Source: a virus. Taken from it: DNA of 22,025 nt. Under the pieces are notes generated by a model, which was given only the letters and a program-made list of their open reading frames with translations, did not search any database and was not told the DNA's origin. Of the stretch, positions 7,139 to 13,207 are shown one piece after another; position 1 is the stretch's first letter; every line of letters starts with the position of its first letter. The stretch is from the IMG/VR virus record IMGVR_UViG_3300009320_000132, positions 1 through 22,025 of that record. One strand, given 5' to 3'. The position numbers and the translations under genes were made by a program.

Positions 7139-7588
7139 TTTTGAAACCTCTTTTTTAAAATTTATATCTGAATTATTAAAACTCATTATGTTTTGATTTT
7201 CTTCAAATTGGATTGCAGGCATTCCAGAAACCGCTGGATTGACTCCAACCGGTAAAAATCCAAGATGTTCAATTGAATTATTATCAATTTTAATTGATCT
7301 TGTAGGAAATAAACCATCTTTTATACTATTTGCAAAGTTCAAAGGGACGTCTTTTAATCTAGCGACTAAATCCTTACCCATCCTTTTTAATTCCTTAAAC
7401 CCTCCCAAAGAATAACTTGTAGTTTTTGGGTGATGTATTACCAAAGCTACTTTGCTTATATCAGTATTATTTATAATATCATCAAGATTCTTTTCACTAA
7501 ATTCTGCTTTTATACCTTCAGAACTCATATGTTTTCCAGCCCTAAAAATAACTATATCTTGATTTTCTATTGCTTGTTTTGCATTCAT
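6683..7588 (-). CDS. Prohead protease fused to scaffold (Mu gpI / XkdF-like)
   Basis: 301 aa. Residues 1-130 look like a phage serine protease of the Mu gpI/XkdF type: VALVIHHPK (48-55) supplies candidate His52/His53, and GLFPTRSIKI (92-101) supplies candidate Ser98, followed by the typical FLPVGVNPAVSGMP. Residues 150-225 are an uninterrupted coiled coil (KDLEAKVADLENKLKEANEK), as expected of an internal scaffold. The protease trims the scaffold and capsid during head maturation. Transcription comes from the boxed promoter 32 nt upstream of the start codon. An internal start at 7138 probably makes the scaffold alone. Confidence 0.8.
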   Translation of the reverse strand: MNAKQAIENQDIVIFRAGKHMSSEGIKAEFSEKNLDDIINNTDISKVALVIHHPKTTSYSLGGFKELKRMGKDLVARLKDVPLNFANSIKDGLFPTRSIKIDNNSIEHLGFLPVGVNPAVSGMPAIQFEENQNIMSFNNSDINFKKEVSKMENEKIKDLEAKVADLENKLKEANEKILSFEESTELAESTAGLNEANDKLAKAEAEIKEMKDKLEAEKMEKVKALIEAKLDELGIADETERENMRNKFMSFSEKTDEKEFSEYLSLIGGEKKEIIVKAGKMNFEKKEDSNNTKFVDYANKI

Positions 7589-7619
7589 TGTAGTAACTCT
7601 AATTTAATTATAATAGTTT

Positions 7620-7665
7620 ATTATATAAATAATATTATAATAATGCAATAGACAAATACAGACAA
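7620..7665 (-). promoter_or_regulatory. Boxed promoter 2 for the capsid operon
   Basis: On the minus strand TTGCAT (7643-7648) and TATAAT (7620-7625) are 17 nt apart. Overlapping the -35 by 3 nt is the 20-bp box TTGTCTGTATTTGTCTATTG (7646-7665), which is identical at the same place in the promoter at 16305-16350. The box holds two TTGTCT repeats 10 bp apart, one helical turn, as expected for an activator touching polymerase at the -35. It drives the protease, capsid and tail genes. Confidence 0.8.
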
Positions 7666-7682
7666 GAATAATTTTTTGACAT

Positions 7683-7709
7683 AAAAAAAAAGAGACTCGA
7701 AAGTCTCTT
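7683..7709 (-). terminator. Strong intrinsic terminator closing the accessory block
   Basis: An 8-bp stem AAGAGACT / AGTCTCTT (7690-7697 and 7702-7709) with a TTCG tetraloop on the minus strand is followed by nine T. It lies after the 81-aa gene and just before the boxed promoter of the capsid operon, so it insulates the accessory genes from the late genes. Confidence 0.95.
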
Positions 7710-7762
7710 AGTTGAATATTTTGTTTTATTTTTATCTGTCTAAGTCGCGTATAATTATCCTC

Positions 7763-8008
7763 TTATTCTATTTTATTATCTCTATAATTAAATATTTTTT
7801 CTCCATAGATTGCTTCCAGCGCTTCATCAGCTATCAAAGTATTATAATTATTATTTATATTGTAATCGCAGCTAGAAACATATCTAATATATTCTTCACA
7901 AATTTCTACTAGTTTAGTACAACATATATTTTCTTTTTTTTGTGGCAATTCATTCCGTTTTTTTATTTCTTCTTGCAAGTCTTTCATAGTATAATATGAC
8001 AATGACAT
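7763..8008 (-). CDS. Hypothetical protein (81 aa), accessory block
   Basis: 81 aa with the good ribosome binding site AAAGGGG before the ATG. Charged helical N-terminal half (LQEEIKKRNELPQKKE), then a segment with three Cys and several Tyr. No membrane segment and no motif I recognise. It is the last gene of the four-gene accessory block and is followed by the strong terminator at 7683-7709. No function is proposed. Confidence 0.6.
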   Translation of the reverse strand: MSLSYYTMKDLQEEIKKRNELPQKKENICCTKLVEICEEYIRYVSSCDYNINNNYNTLIADEALEAIYGEKIFNYRDNKIE

Positions 8009-8019
8009 AATTAACCCCT

Positions 8020-8265
8020 TTAATTAAATTCTTTATAAAGTTTTTTACCTGCTTTTGATTCTAATAACACAATTCTTTTACTTTCGCAATTTGGACAAGC
8101 TGGATATCTATTAGAAACACGCCAAAGTGTATAAATTATTCCCGGCACTAAATAGAATAAATATAATAATATTTCAATTATTATATTACCTTTTGTAATT
8201 ATTTTAGCCTGTTCATTTTCTCCACAATCTCTACAAATTATTTTAGTATCTTTTTTTATTTTCAT
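8020..8265 (-). CDS. Zinc-ribbon membrane protein, LITAF-like plan (81 aa)
   Basis: 81 aa. CRDC (11-14) and CPNC (57-60) bracket a hydrophobic segment of about 20 residues (IEILLYLFYLVPGIIYTLW). This CxxC - membrane - CPxC order is the plan of LITAF-like domains, in which the two half-knuckles join to bind zinc while the hydrophobic part dips into the membrane. The match is by pattern only. It sits in a phage accessory block with its own promoter, where membrane proteins often act against superinfection; that role is speculation here. Confidence 0.6.
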   Translation of the reverse strand: MKIKKDTKIICRDCGENEQAKIITKGNIIIEILLYLFYLVPGIIYTLWRVSNRYPACPNCESKRIVLLESKAGKKLYKEFN

Positions 8266-8278
8266 TTTTTAGCTCCTT

Positions 8279-8593
8279 TTATTTTACCATTATAGTAGCA
8301 GAATTGAAATTTTGCCCATATTTTTTTAATATTATTTCACATTCTTTTATTATTTCTTCATAATCTTCATGAGTTTTACCTATTCCGATTCTTTCTTTCA
8401 TATCTGCAACATCTTGATAAGGCTCTTTACCTGCTCTATATCTTGCAACATTGATATTATTTAACACCATCCATATGGAAGTTAACAGCTCACCACTTCT
8501 ATAAGTTGGTGAATTTTTTGAAAAGAAAGTTTCACAGTCATAACAATAAAATCCTTCTGTACTTCTCGATCTATGGTCGTGTATACAATTCAT
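8279..8593 (-). CDS. Small protein with N-terminal zinc-binding cluster (104 aa)
   Basis: 104 aa. The N-terminus has Cys3, His5, His7, then CYDC (17-20), a likely zinc knuckle. The rest is helical and charged, with a conserved-looking TYRSGELLTS segment (30-39). Similar short Cys/His-headed proteins are common in phage genomes without known function. It is preceded by GGGG as ribosome binding site and is third from the end of the accessory block. I propose only metal binding. Confidence 0.6.
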   Translation of the reverse strand: MNCIHDHRSRSTEGFYCYDCETFFSKNSPTYRSGELLTSIWMVLNNINVARYRAGKEPYQDVADMKERIGIGKTHEDYEEIIKECEIILKKYGQNFNSATIMVK

Positions 8594-8617
8594 ATTTTAC
8601 CCCTTTTATTTTCATTT

Positions 8618-9115
8618 TTATTCCTTTTCCATTTCCATTATAGTTTTAACTATTTTAATATAATTATTATATTGTTTTGCGTATTCATTATCTTTATGAG
8701 TCTCTTTTACTTTATTTTCAAACTCTTCAAGGCTCCCCTTAAAACAACCACATACAACTTGAATATTGCCTTTTATCCAGTAAGTAGTAGTTTTTGAATC
8801 TCTTGACCCTATTTTATTTCCTGTATATCTATTGGGATTATATTTAAAATTACTACAATAACTACAATAACTACAATAACTACAATAACTACAATAACTA
8901 CAATAACTACAACCACGACAATCACTACAATCATAACAATCATGACAATTAATACAATCTCTACAATCTCTACAATCTCTACAATTACTACAATCACGAC
9001 AATCAATACAATTTATAAGCGATTCGCTATATTTTTTTGCTTGATCTTCTGAGTAATAATCGCAATCCCATTTATTATTATATTCATCAATCCACCATCC
9101 ATTTTCTTTTTTCAT
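8618..9115 (-). CDS. Cysteine-triplet repeat protein
   Basis: About 165 aa from the ATG at 9115, which has a strong GAGAGG ribosome binding site; the frame stays open to 9166 but that part lies in the upstream RNA element. After a Trp-rich N-terminus (ENGWWIDEYNNKWDCDYY), 18 Cys occur exactly every third residue: first degenerate (CRDC, CSNC, CHDC), then six SYC units. A C-terminal domain follows (TTTYWIKGNIQVVCGCFKGS and a helical tail). Such regular spacing suggests a compact solenoid or a metal- or disulfide-rich fibre. Similar Cys-triplet regions occur in unrelated phage and bacterial proteins without defined function. Confidence 0.7.
   Translation of the reverse strand: MKKENGWWIDEYNNKWDCDYYSEDQAKKYSESLINCIDCRDCSNCRDCRDCRDCINCHDCYDCSDCRGCSYCSYCSYCSYCSYCSYCSNFKYNPNRYTGNKIGSRDSKTTTYWIKGNIQVVCGCFKGSLEEFENKVKETHKDNEYAKQYNNYIKIVKTIMEMEKE
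8852..8914. repeat. 9-bp tandem repeat coding Ser-Tyr-Cys
   Basis: Six perfect copies of ACTACAATA (8852-8905) plus a diverged seventh, followed by degenerate 9-bp or 3-codon units to about 9018. The unit is a multiple of three, so copy-number change keeps the frame of the Cys-triplet protein. The perfect copies look recent; the degenerate part is older. Confidence 0.9.
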
Positions 9116-9138
9116 TTTACACCTCTCATAATTACCCC

Positions 9139-9233
9139 TAAAACAAAACAACCCTAAAAGAATCAAGCGTCCACTCCTGAAATCTTAAAGGGTTGTCAAA
9201 TTGTTTCGGCTTTGTTGTGGACGTATGCCGTAT
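9139..9233 (-). ncRNA. Structured RNA B: pseudoknotted leader or small RNA ending in a terminator
   Basis: It starts at the expected start site of the promoter at 9240-9268. A 5' hairpin (CGGC/GCCG, arms 9207-9210 and 9227-9230) holds a loop with CGTCCAC (RNA sense). This is perfectly complementary to GTGGACG in the loop of the 3' hairpin (7 bp, mostly G-C; plus-strand positions 9217-9223 and 9168-9174). The 3' hairpin has an 8-bp outer stem ACAACCCT / AGGGTTGT (9148-9155, 9189-9196), a 2x2 internal loop and 4 more pairs, then a T-rich tail on the RNA strand. It lies before the Cys-triplet gene. Confidence 0.65.
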
Positions 9234-9239
9234 AAAAGT

Positions 9240-9268
9240 ATAATACAATAAATTTTGCACAATGTCAA
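9240..9268 (-). promoter_or_regulatory. Consensus sigma70-type promoter of the four-gene accessory block
   Basis: TTGACA (9263-9268) and TATTAT (9240-9245), 17 nt apart on the minus strand. The -35 begins 3 nt after the methyltransferase stop. It has no boxed upstream element and should be active without a phage activator. Transcription would begin near 9233, at the first base of structured RNA B. Confidence 0.9.
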
Positions 9269-9271
9269 GAT

Positions 9272-10327
9272 TTATTTTAATTTTGACAACCATTGTGTGT
9301 AAATTCTATCTGCTATATTTGCAGTCATTAAAGGAGGAACTGACATTCCAATAATGTAATAACTTTTATTATTCATAAAATTATAATCCATAGGGAATGA
9401 ACCGGCTTTTTTAATTTCATTATCAAATAAAATCCTTTCTGTTTTATAATCATAAGGGACGCCGTTTGCTCTAATTGTTGGTAGTACTTTATCCGGTCCT
9501 GCTTTTATTTCATTAAAATAACTACCTTTTTCATGTACTGAACTAAAAGGATTTCCGGGTTTTGTCAGTTTCCAATATTTAGAAATTTGACTTGACAACC
9601 CTATTGCACTTTCATTACCTTGCTCTTCTCTTATTTCTTTATAATGTATTACTTCATGTTCAAAATTTAAATCAAGTTCTGGCTCTTCTCCAAATAAATC
9701 GCAAGTTCCTATATGTTTTAATAAATCTTCTCTAATTCCATAAAAAAATACTCTTTGCCTTTTTTGAGGGACACCCATTTTTGAAGCATCTAAGAGTTTT
9801 AAACCAACCTTATACCCTGCATTATCAAAAGCTTTGAATATTTTATCAACATACTCTTTTGCCTCTCCCTGTATTAAACCTTTTACATTTTCAGCTATTA
9901 CAATTTTTGGTTTTAATCTTTTTGCTACATCTATAAAATCAAAAAACAAAGTATCTAATACTTGACTTGCTTGTCCTTCTCTGAATTTTTTTTCTTTTCC
10001 CCAGTCTTTTCCTCTATTCCCAGCCATCGAAAAGCTACTGCAAGGTGGAGAACCGTCTAATATGTCAAGATTATATAAATCCTCTGGTAGATTTTCAAGA
10101 TTCTTAAATTCTCTTATATCCATTAAATAGTTATATTTAGGATTGTGATTTTTCACATAACATTCATTCATTTTAGGGTCTATCTCATTGCATCCTATTA
10201 CATCAAACCCAGCTAGCTTGTAACCCATTGTTGAACCACCACCACAAGCAAAGCAAGAGAATACTTTTCCCTTGTCTTTTGTGAAATTTGCATCTTTTAA
10301 AGTCCACTCATAATTGTATTTACTCAT
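9272..10327 (-). CDS. Orphan C5-cytosine DNA methyltransferase
   Basis: 351 aa from the ATG at 10327 (AGGAA ribosome binding site); the frame is open to 10405 but those codons form the terminator hairpin upstream. Motifs in order: FSCFACGGG (23-31) for SAM binding, NEIDP acidic loop (47-51), DGSPPCSSFS (91-100) with catalytic Cys96, AENVKG (145-150), QKRQRVFFYG (188-197), a target-recognition region, and a C-terminal Asn-Ile-Ala-Asp-Arg motif X. It methylates cytosine at C5 in an unknown site. No restriction enzyme is beside it, so protection of phage DNA or gene regulation is likely. Confidence 0.93.
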   Translation of the reverse strand: MSKYNYEWTLKDANFTKDKGKVFSCFACGGGSTMGYKLAGFDVIGCNEIDPKMNECYVKNHNPKYNYLMDIREFKNLENLPEDLYNLDILDGSPPCSSFSMAGNRGKDWGKEKKFREGQASQVLDTLFFDFIDVAKRLKPKIVIAENVKGLIQGEAKEYVDKIFKAFDNAGYKVGLKLLDASKMGVPQKRQRVFFYGIREDLLKHIGTCDLFGEEPELDLNFEHEVIHYKEIREEQGNESAIGLSSQISKYWKLTKPGNPFSSVHEKGSYFNEIKAGPDKVLPTIRANGVPYDYKTERILFDNEIKKAGSFPMDYNFMNNKSYYIIGMSVPPLMTANIADRIYTQWLSKLK

Positions 10328-10341
10328 AAAAATTCCTAAAT

Positions 10342-10447
10342 AAAAAAGCCTTTTGATGATATTCCTTTCTTCTAAATAGTAGAAAGCTGATACAAATATC
10401 ATCAAAAGGCTAAATATTATTACTTATTAGGTATCAGGCTAATCAGT
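10342..10447 (-). ncRNA. Structured RNA A: kissing-loop leader or small RNA ending in a terminator
   Basis: It begins at the expected start site of the promoter at 10454-10482. The 5' hairpin (arms 10421-10430 and 10439-10448, one mismatch) has an 8-nt loop with CTGATAC (RNA sense). This is the exact complement of GTATCAG inside the next hairpin (plus-strand 10431-10437 with 10387-10393). That hairpin is a perfect 17-bp stem (10347-10363, 10395-10411) containing a further 6-bp hairpin (10365-10370, 10381-10386) and ends in six T. It is thus both a folded RNA and an intrinsic terminator, upstream of the methyltransferase. Confidence 0.7.
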
Positions 10448-10453
10448 AATAAT

Positions 10454-10482
10454 ATAATAGTGAAATAATTTTATTATGTCAA
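10454..10482 (-). promoter_or_regulatory. Consensus sigma70-type promoter of the methyltransferase unit
   Basis: TTGACA (10477-10482) and TATTAT (10454-10459), 17 nt apart on the minus strand, beginning 2 nt after the MuF-like gene. Start near 10447. Same elements and spacing as the promoter at 9240-9268, and no boxed upstream element. Confidence 0.9.
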
Positions 10483-10484
10483 GT

Positions 10485-11411
10485 TTATTCTTTTAATAAA
10501 TATTTTGGGGTGTCATCTGGAAGTCTGTTAGTTGTTGATTTTGGAAGTGTTAAAAATGATTTTTTCGGGTGCGTTCCAAAACCTTTATCTGGTTTTATAT
10601 TGTTCGGGTTTTGCTTGCTCTTTGGCGTTGGTTTTATGTTTCTTGCCTCGGCTACTCTTTTACTAATTGGTATTATCTCGGCTGTGCAATTAAATCCGTT
10701 CGGTGGAAATGTTGAGTCGAATCCACCTTTTTCTCTTATCTCATTTTTTAAAGCTTTACAAATTGGATGATCTCCAATAACAACCGTATATTTTTCATAT
10801 GCAATAAATTTATCTAGCCTTTTCATTTCTTCATAATTACCATACGAATAAGCTGTATTTTGATTTGTTCTGAAAACAGTTTCCCAATAACTCGCCTTAG
10901 TTACTAACTTTTCTAAATCACCTTTGTTTATCTGTTTTTTAAATTCATTTAACCCTTTACCACTTCCTAGAGTATTTATAATTATATTATTAACTCTTGT
11001 GACAAAATCTGTATAGCTCAATACTGATATTATACGTGCTTTCCTTTGCTCACTTAAAACAGTTTTGAATATATCTCCTGTCTTAAGTTGCATTTGTTTT
11101 AAAAGGGTTTCAATTGCGCCGGTTGGCGTGTAGTCAGGTTCTGCAAATTCTATAGTTTCCGCTTTGTTATCTTTTGCAATAGTATTATATATAGATTTAC
11201 GCCCCCACAAATATGAAATTATTTGCATTTCTGAAAATAAATCTGACATTTCATCAACGCTTTTTTTAGCAGGGAATTGTTTCCCAGTTTTTAAATATCT
11301 TAATGATTGCTTTTCGGAAAGGTCAACAATTTTCTTTTTGATAGGCTTTAAAATTGAATCTAAATCTTGAACTTCCTCGCTCGCCCCTTCTATATATTCA
11401 GTTTTAGAATT
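10485..11411 (-). CDS. Portal C-terminal domain fused to MuF-like minor head protein, reached by -1 frameshift
   Basis: The frame is open from the A10 run at 11410-11419 to 10485 (308 codons). The first 54 codons (NSKTEYIEGASEEVQDLDSI and on, LKPIKKKIVDL, FPAKKSVDE), with the following MSDLFSEMQIISYLWGR, look like the helical C-terminus of DUF935 portals. The rest is MuF-like: GLNEFKKQI, TVFRTNQNTAYSYGNYEEM, then a C-terminal PNGFNCTAEI. An ATG at 11249 could start a 254-aa protein but has no ribosome binding site. The in-frame stop just before the A-run means the first 54 codons can only be read by slippage from the portal frame. Confidence 0.8.
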   Translation of the reverse strand, partial: NSKTEYIEGASEEVQDLDSILKPIKKKIVDLSEKQSLRYLKTGKQFPAKKSVDEMSDLFSEMQIISYLWGRKSIYNTIAKDNKAETIEFAEPDYTPTGAIETLLKQMQLKTGDIFKTVLSEQRKARIISVLSYTDFVTRVNNIIINTLGSGKGLNEFKKQINKGDLEKLVTKASYWETVFRTNQNTAYSYGNYEEMKRLDKFIAYEKYTVVIGDHPICKALKNEIREKGGFDSTFPPNGFNCTAEIIPISKRVAEARNIKPTPKSKQNPNNIKPDKGFGTHPKKSFLTLPKSTTNRLPDDTPKYLLKE

Positions 11412-12535
11412 TTTTTTTTACTCTCTTCAAATTGTTGCGTTTGAGGTTGCTCTATTGTTAGAATATCACTTGGATTTGTTGCTCGTGGCACGAATTTCGA
11501 CCATTGTTCAAGAGATATATTTTTATCTCCAACTTGAACGGCTTTTAATAAGTGATCAAATTCGTATCTTTCACCCCTGTCATATTCATAATTGACTTTT
11601 ATATCACTTCTATAATTTACCTTTATAATCCAGTTAAAAAACTGATTTAAATAAAACTCGAAAACTTCATTGTCTGACTTTGCGATTTTATCAATAACAC
11701 TTTCAGCGGTTTTATCTGAACTATAAGCGCCTTTCGTTTGCGTGTCTGTAGTTCGTCCACTTCCAAGAATTAAATTTGATATTGCCGTATTAGCTAAATT
11801 GATTGATTTCTCAAAATCAACAGCCGAACCGCTAGCTTGTAATGTTTCCAAACTTTCAACGTTTCCTATTGTGATTCCTGCTCCTGATCTTAAAGCTTCT
11901 ATTTCTTCTGAAAGTGCATCAATGTATGTTTGCATTTCATCCATGTTGCGCGTATCTTTTAATAATGCAACTACTGAAGGCACGCCAAATTTATCAAGCA
12001 ATTGGTCAAGTAATATAATACAACGCTTTTTAAATACAACCCAGTTGTAAATTGTTTTAGTAAATATAGATCGTCCGTGTGGCGCATCTGCATCCTTGTC
12101 GTATTCATAGATTAAAAACTTATATGATGTATCAATGTCCTCGCCTGTATTCGCTTTTAATTGGTCGTCTAACAGATCAAAATATAGATTTTCTCCATAT
12201 CCTACTTTATGAAATAGTAAACTTTGTAAATTATATGTTCTTTCTTGCCAAATAAATTCAAGCGCACCCGCTCCATAAGACATTGCCTTAGTAATAAAGT
12301 TAGCAATATAACGCTTGTATTCTCTGAAATAATTATTTAGATTCTTTAATAGTTCATCGTTTATATCTTCAGAATTAACAAAAGAACCTTTATAATCAAG
12401 CATATTAGCCGTTCGGATATTTAGCTTGCTTTTAACTTGATCATCTGTGGTAATGGTGTCTATTTCAGATATTTCAAGCTCTCTATCATCGTAAAGATAT
12501 GTGTATTTAAAAAATTTCCCTGTTTGTATAGCCAT
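11390..12535 (-). CDS. Portal protein (DUF935, Mu gp29-like), main body
   Basis: 381 aa. Signature DUF935 segments are present: KFGVPSVVALLK, MDEMQTYIDALSEE, RSGAGITIGNVESLETLQAS, and ISNLILGSGRTTDTQTKGAYS. The portal forms the dodecameric DNA channel at one head vertex. Family members are usually nearer 450-520 aa; here the frame ends shortly after an A10 run, and the missing C-terminal helical domain continues in the -1 frame. Unshifted translation adds only ILKLNI after Lys375. The start ATG at 12535 is 1 nt after the upstream stop. Confidence 0.85.
   Translation of the reverse strand: MAIQTGKFFKYTYLYDDRELEISEIDTITTDDQVKSKLNIRTANMLDYKGSFVNSEDINDELLKNLNNYFREYKRYIANFITKAMSYGAGALEFIWQERTYNLQSLLFHKVGYGENLYFDLLDDQLKANTGEDIDTSYKFLIYEYDKDADAPHGRSIFTKTIYNWVVFKKRCIILLDQLLDKFGVPSVVALLKDTRNMDEMQTYIDALSEEIEALRSGAGITIGNVESLETLQASGSAVDFEKSINLANTAISNLILGSGRTTDTQTKGAYSSDKTAESVIDKIAKSDNEVFEFYLNQFFNWIIKVNYRSDIKVNYEYDRGERYEFDHLLKAVQVGDKNISLEQWSKFVPRATNPSDILTIEQPQTQQFEESKKKILKLNI
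11410..11419 (-). other. A10 slippage site between portal and MuF frames
   Basis: The minus strand reads AGT then ten A then TTC. The portal frame is AGT AAA AAA AAA ATT. A -1 shift, or one extra A in the mRNA, gives AAT and enters the frame carrying the rest of the portal domain and MuF. The downstream frame has a stop (TAA) formed by the base before the run and its first two A, so the crossover window is the run plus the 18 nt before the portal stop. Confidence 0.7.
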
Positions 12536-12538
12536 TTT

Positions 12539-13192
12539 TTAACCTTTTATAGTAGATAAATAATTTAAAAGCTCGTCTTTTGTTGCTGTTGAGAAATTAG
12601 GGCTGTTTTTATCTGCTGTCATTTTTTCGTCATAACCCCAAATTCGCATATATTCCACTATTTCAGATTTAAGCATTTTATTTATATTTTCAAGTGTTTC
12701 TGGATCCGTGTATTCTGTTAATTTTTCTTGAATACTTGAATCTTGTGTATAAATATTTGAAATAGTATCATTTTTAAATTCATCAACAAAACAATATAAT
12801 TCATTTGAGCTTGTAGGGTTGTTTCTTGAATATCCGCTATCTCTATGACCTATGAATAAGAGTGCCTTTTCTCCTTTTACTCTATAAGCTAAAAGATAAT
12901 CTTTGAATAAAATATCTTCTTTACAATCTGGAAAGTTTTCCGGTACTTGCTGATCTAAAACAGACTTGTCAACTTCAACCCATGCTGTTAAATATTCCAT
13001 TCTTATTTTATCGCTGTAAAGTTTCGGAAAAATACTTTGATAAATATCACCAAGCTCTACCCTTGAAATAGTATTGTTGTCTTGCGCTTCACATTTTTTC
13101 CCCAAATACATCATTCGCAACGCTAATTGTTGATAGATCACATCTTTACTATCTGAACTTTCTATCTTTTCTATAGGCATATATAAAAACAT
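12539..13192 (-). CDS. Hypothetical structural-region protein (217 aa)
   Basis: 217 aa with an AGGAG ribosome binding site. Mixed helix/strand composition, no signal or membrane segment. The C-terminus (KNSPNFSTATKDELLNYLST) resembles a short SAP-like or helical DNA/protein-docking tail, a weak impression only. It lies directly before the portal (3-nt gap) and after beta-rich structural proteins, so a head- or neck-associated role is possible. No family recognised. Confidence 0.6.
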   Translation of the reverse strand: MFLYMPIEKIESSDSKDVIYQQLALRMMYLGKKCEAQDNNTISRVELGDIYQSIFPKLYSDKIRMEYLTAWVEVDKSVLDQQVPENFPDCKEDILFKDYLLAYRVKGEKALLFIGHRDSGYSRNNPTSSNELYCFVDEFKNDTISNIYTQDSSIQEKLTEYTDPETLENINKMLKSEIVEYMRIWGYDEKMTADKNSPNFSTATKDELLNYLSTIKG

Positions 13193-13207
13193 TTTAATTT
13201 TCTCCTT

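Noticed and set aside
5807-7912. Several plus-strand frames of 60-120 codons opposite the capsid, protease and accessory genes
   Set aside because: They are antisense shadows, low-complexity or hydrophobic, without ribosome binding sites, and cut across clear minus-strand genes.
8809-9006. A 65-codon frame coding almost only Val and Ile overlapping the Cys-triplet gene
   Set aside because: It is a frame shadow of the same 9-bp repeats, with no ribosome binding site.
8852-9018. Possible CRISPR array
   Set aside because: Units are 9 bp, contiguous, without spacers, and lie in a coding frame.
9116-9166. 17-residue extension of the Cys-triplet protein
   Set aside because: It falls in the T-rich end of the RNA B terminator; the ATG at 9115 has GAGAGG.
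10328-10405. 26-residue N-terminal extension of the methyltransferase
   Set aside because: These codons are the arms of a perfect terminator hairpin, and the ATG at 10327 has the ribosome binding site and the normal family start.
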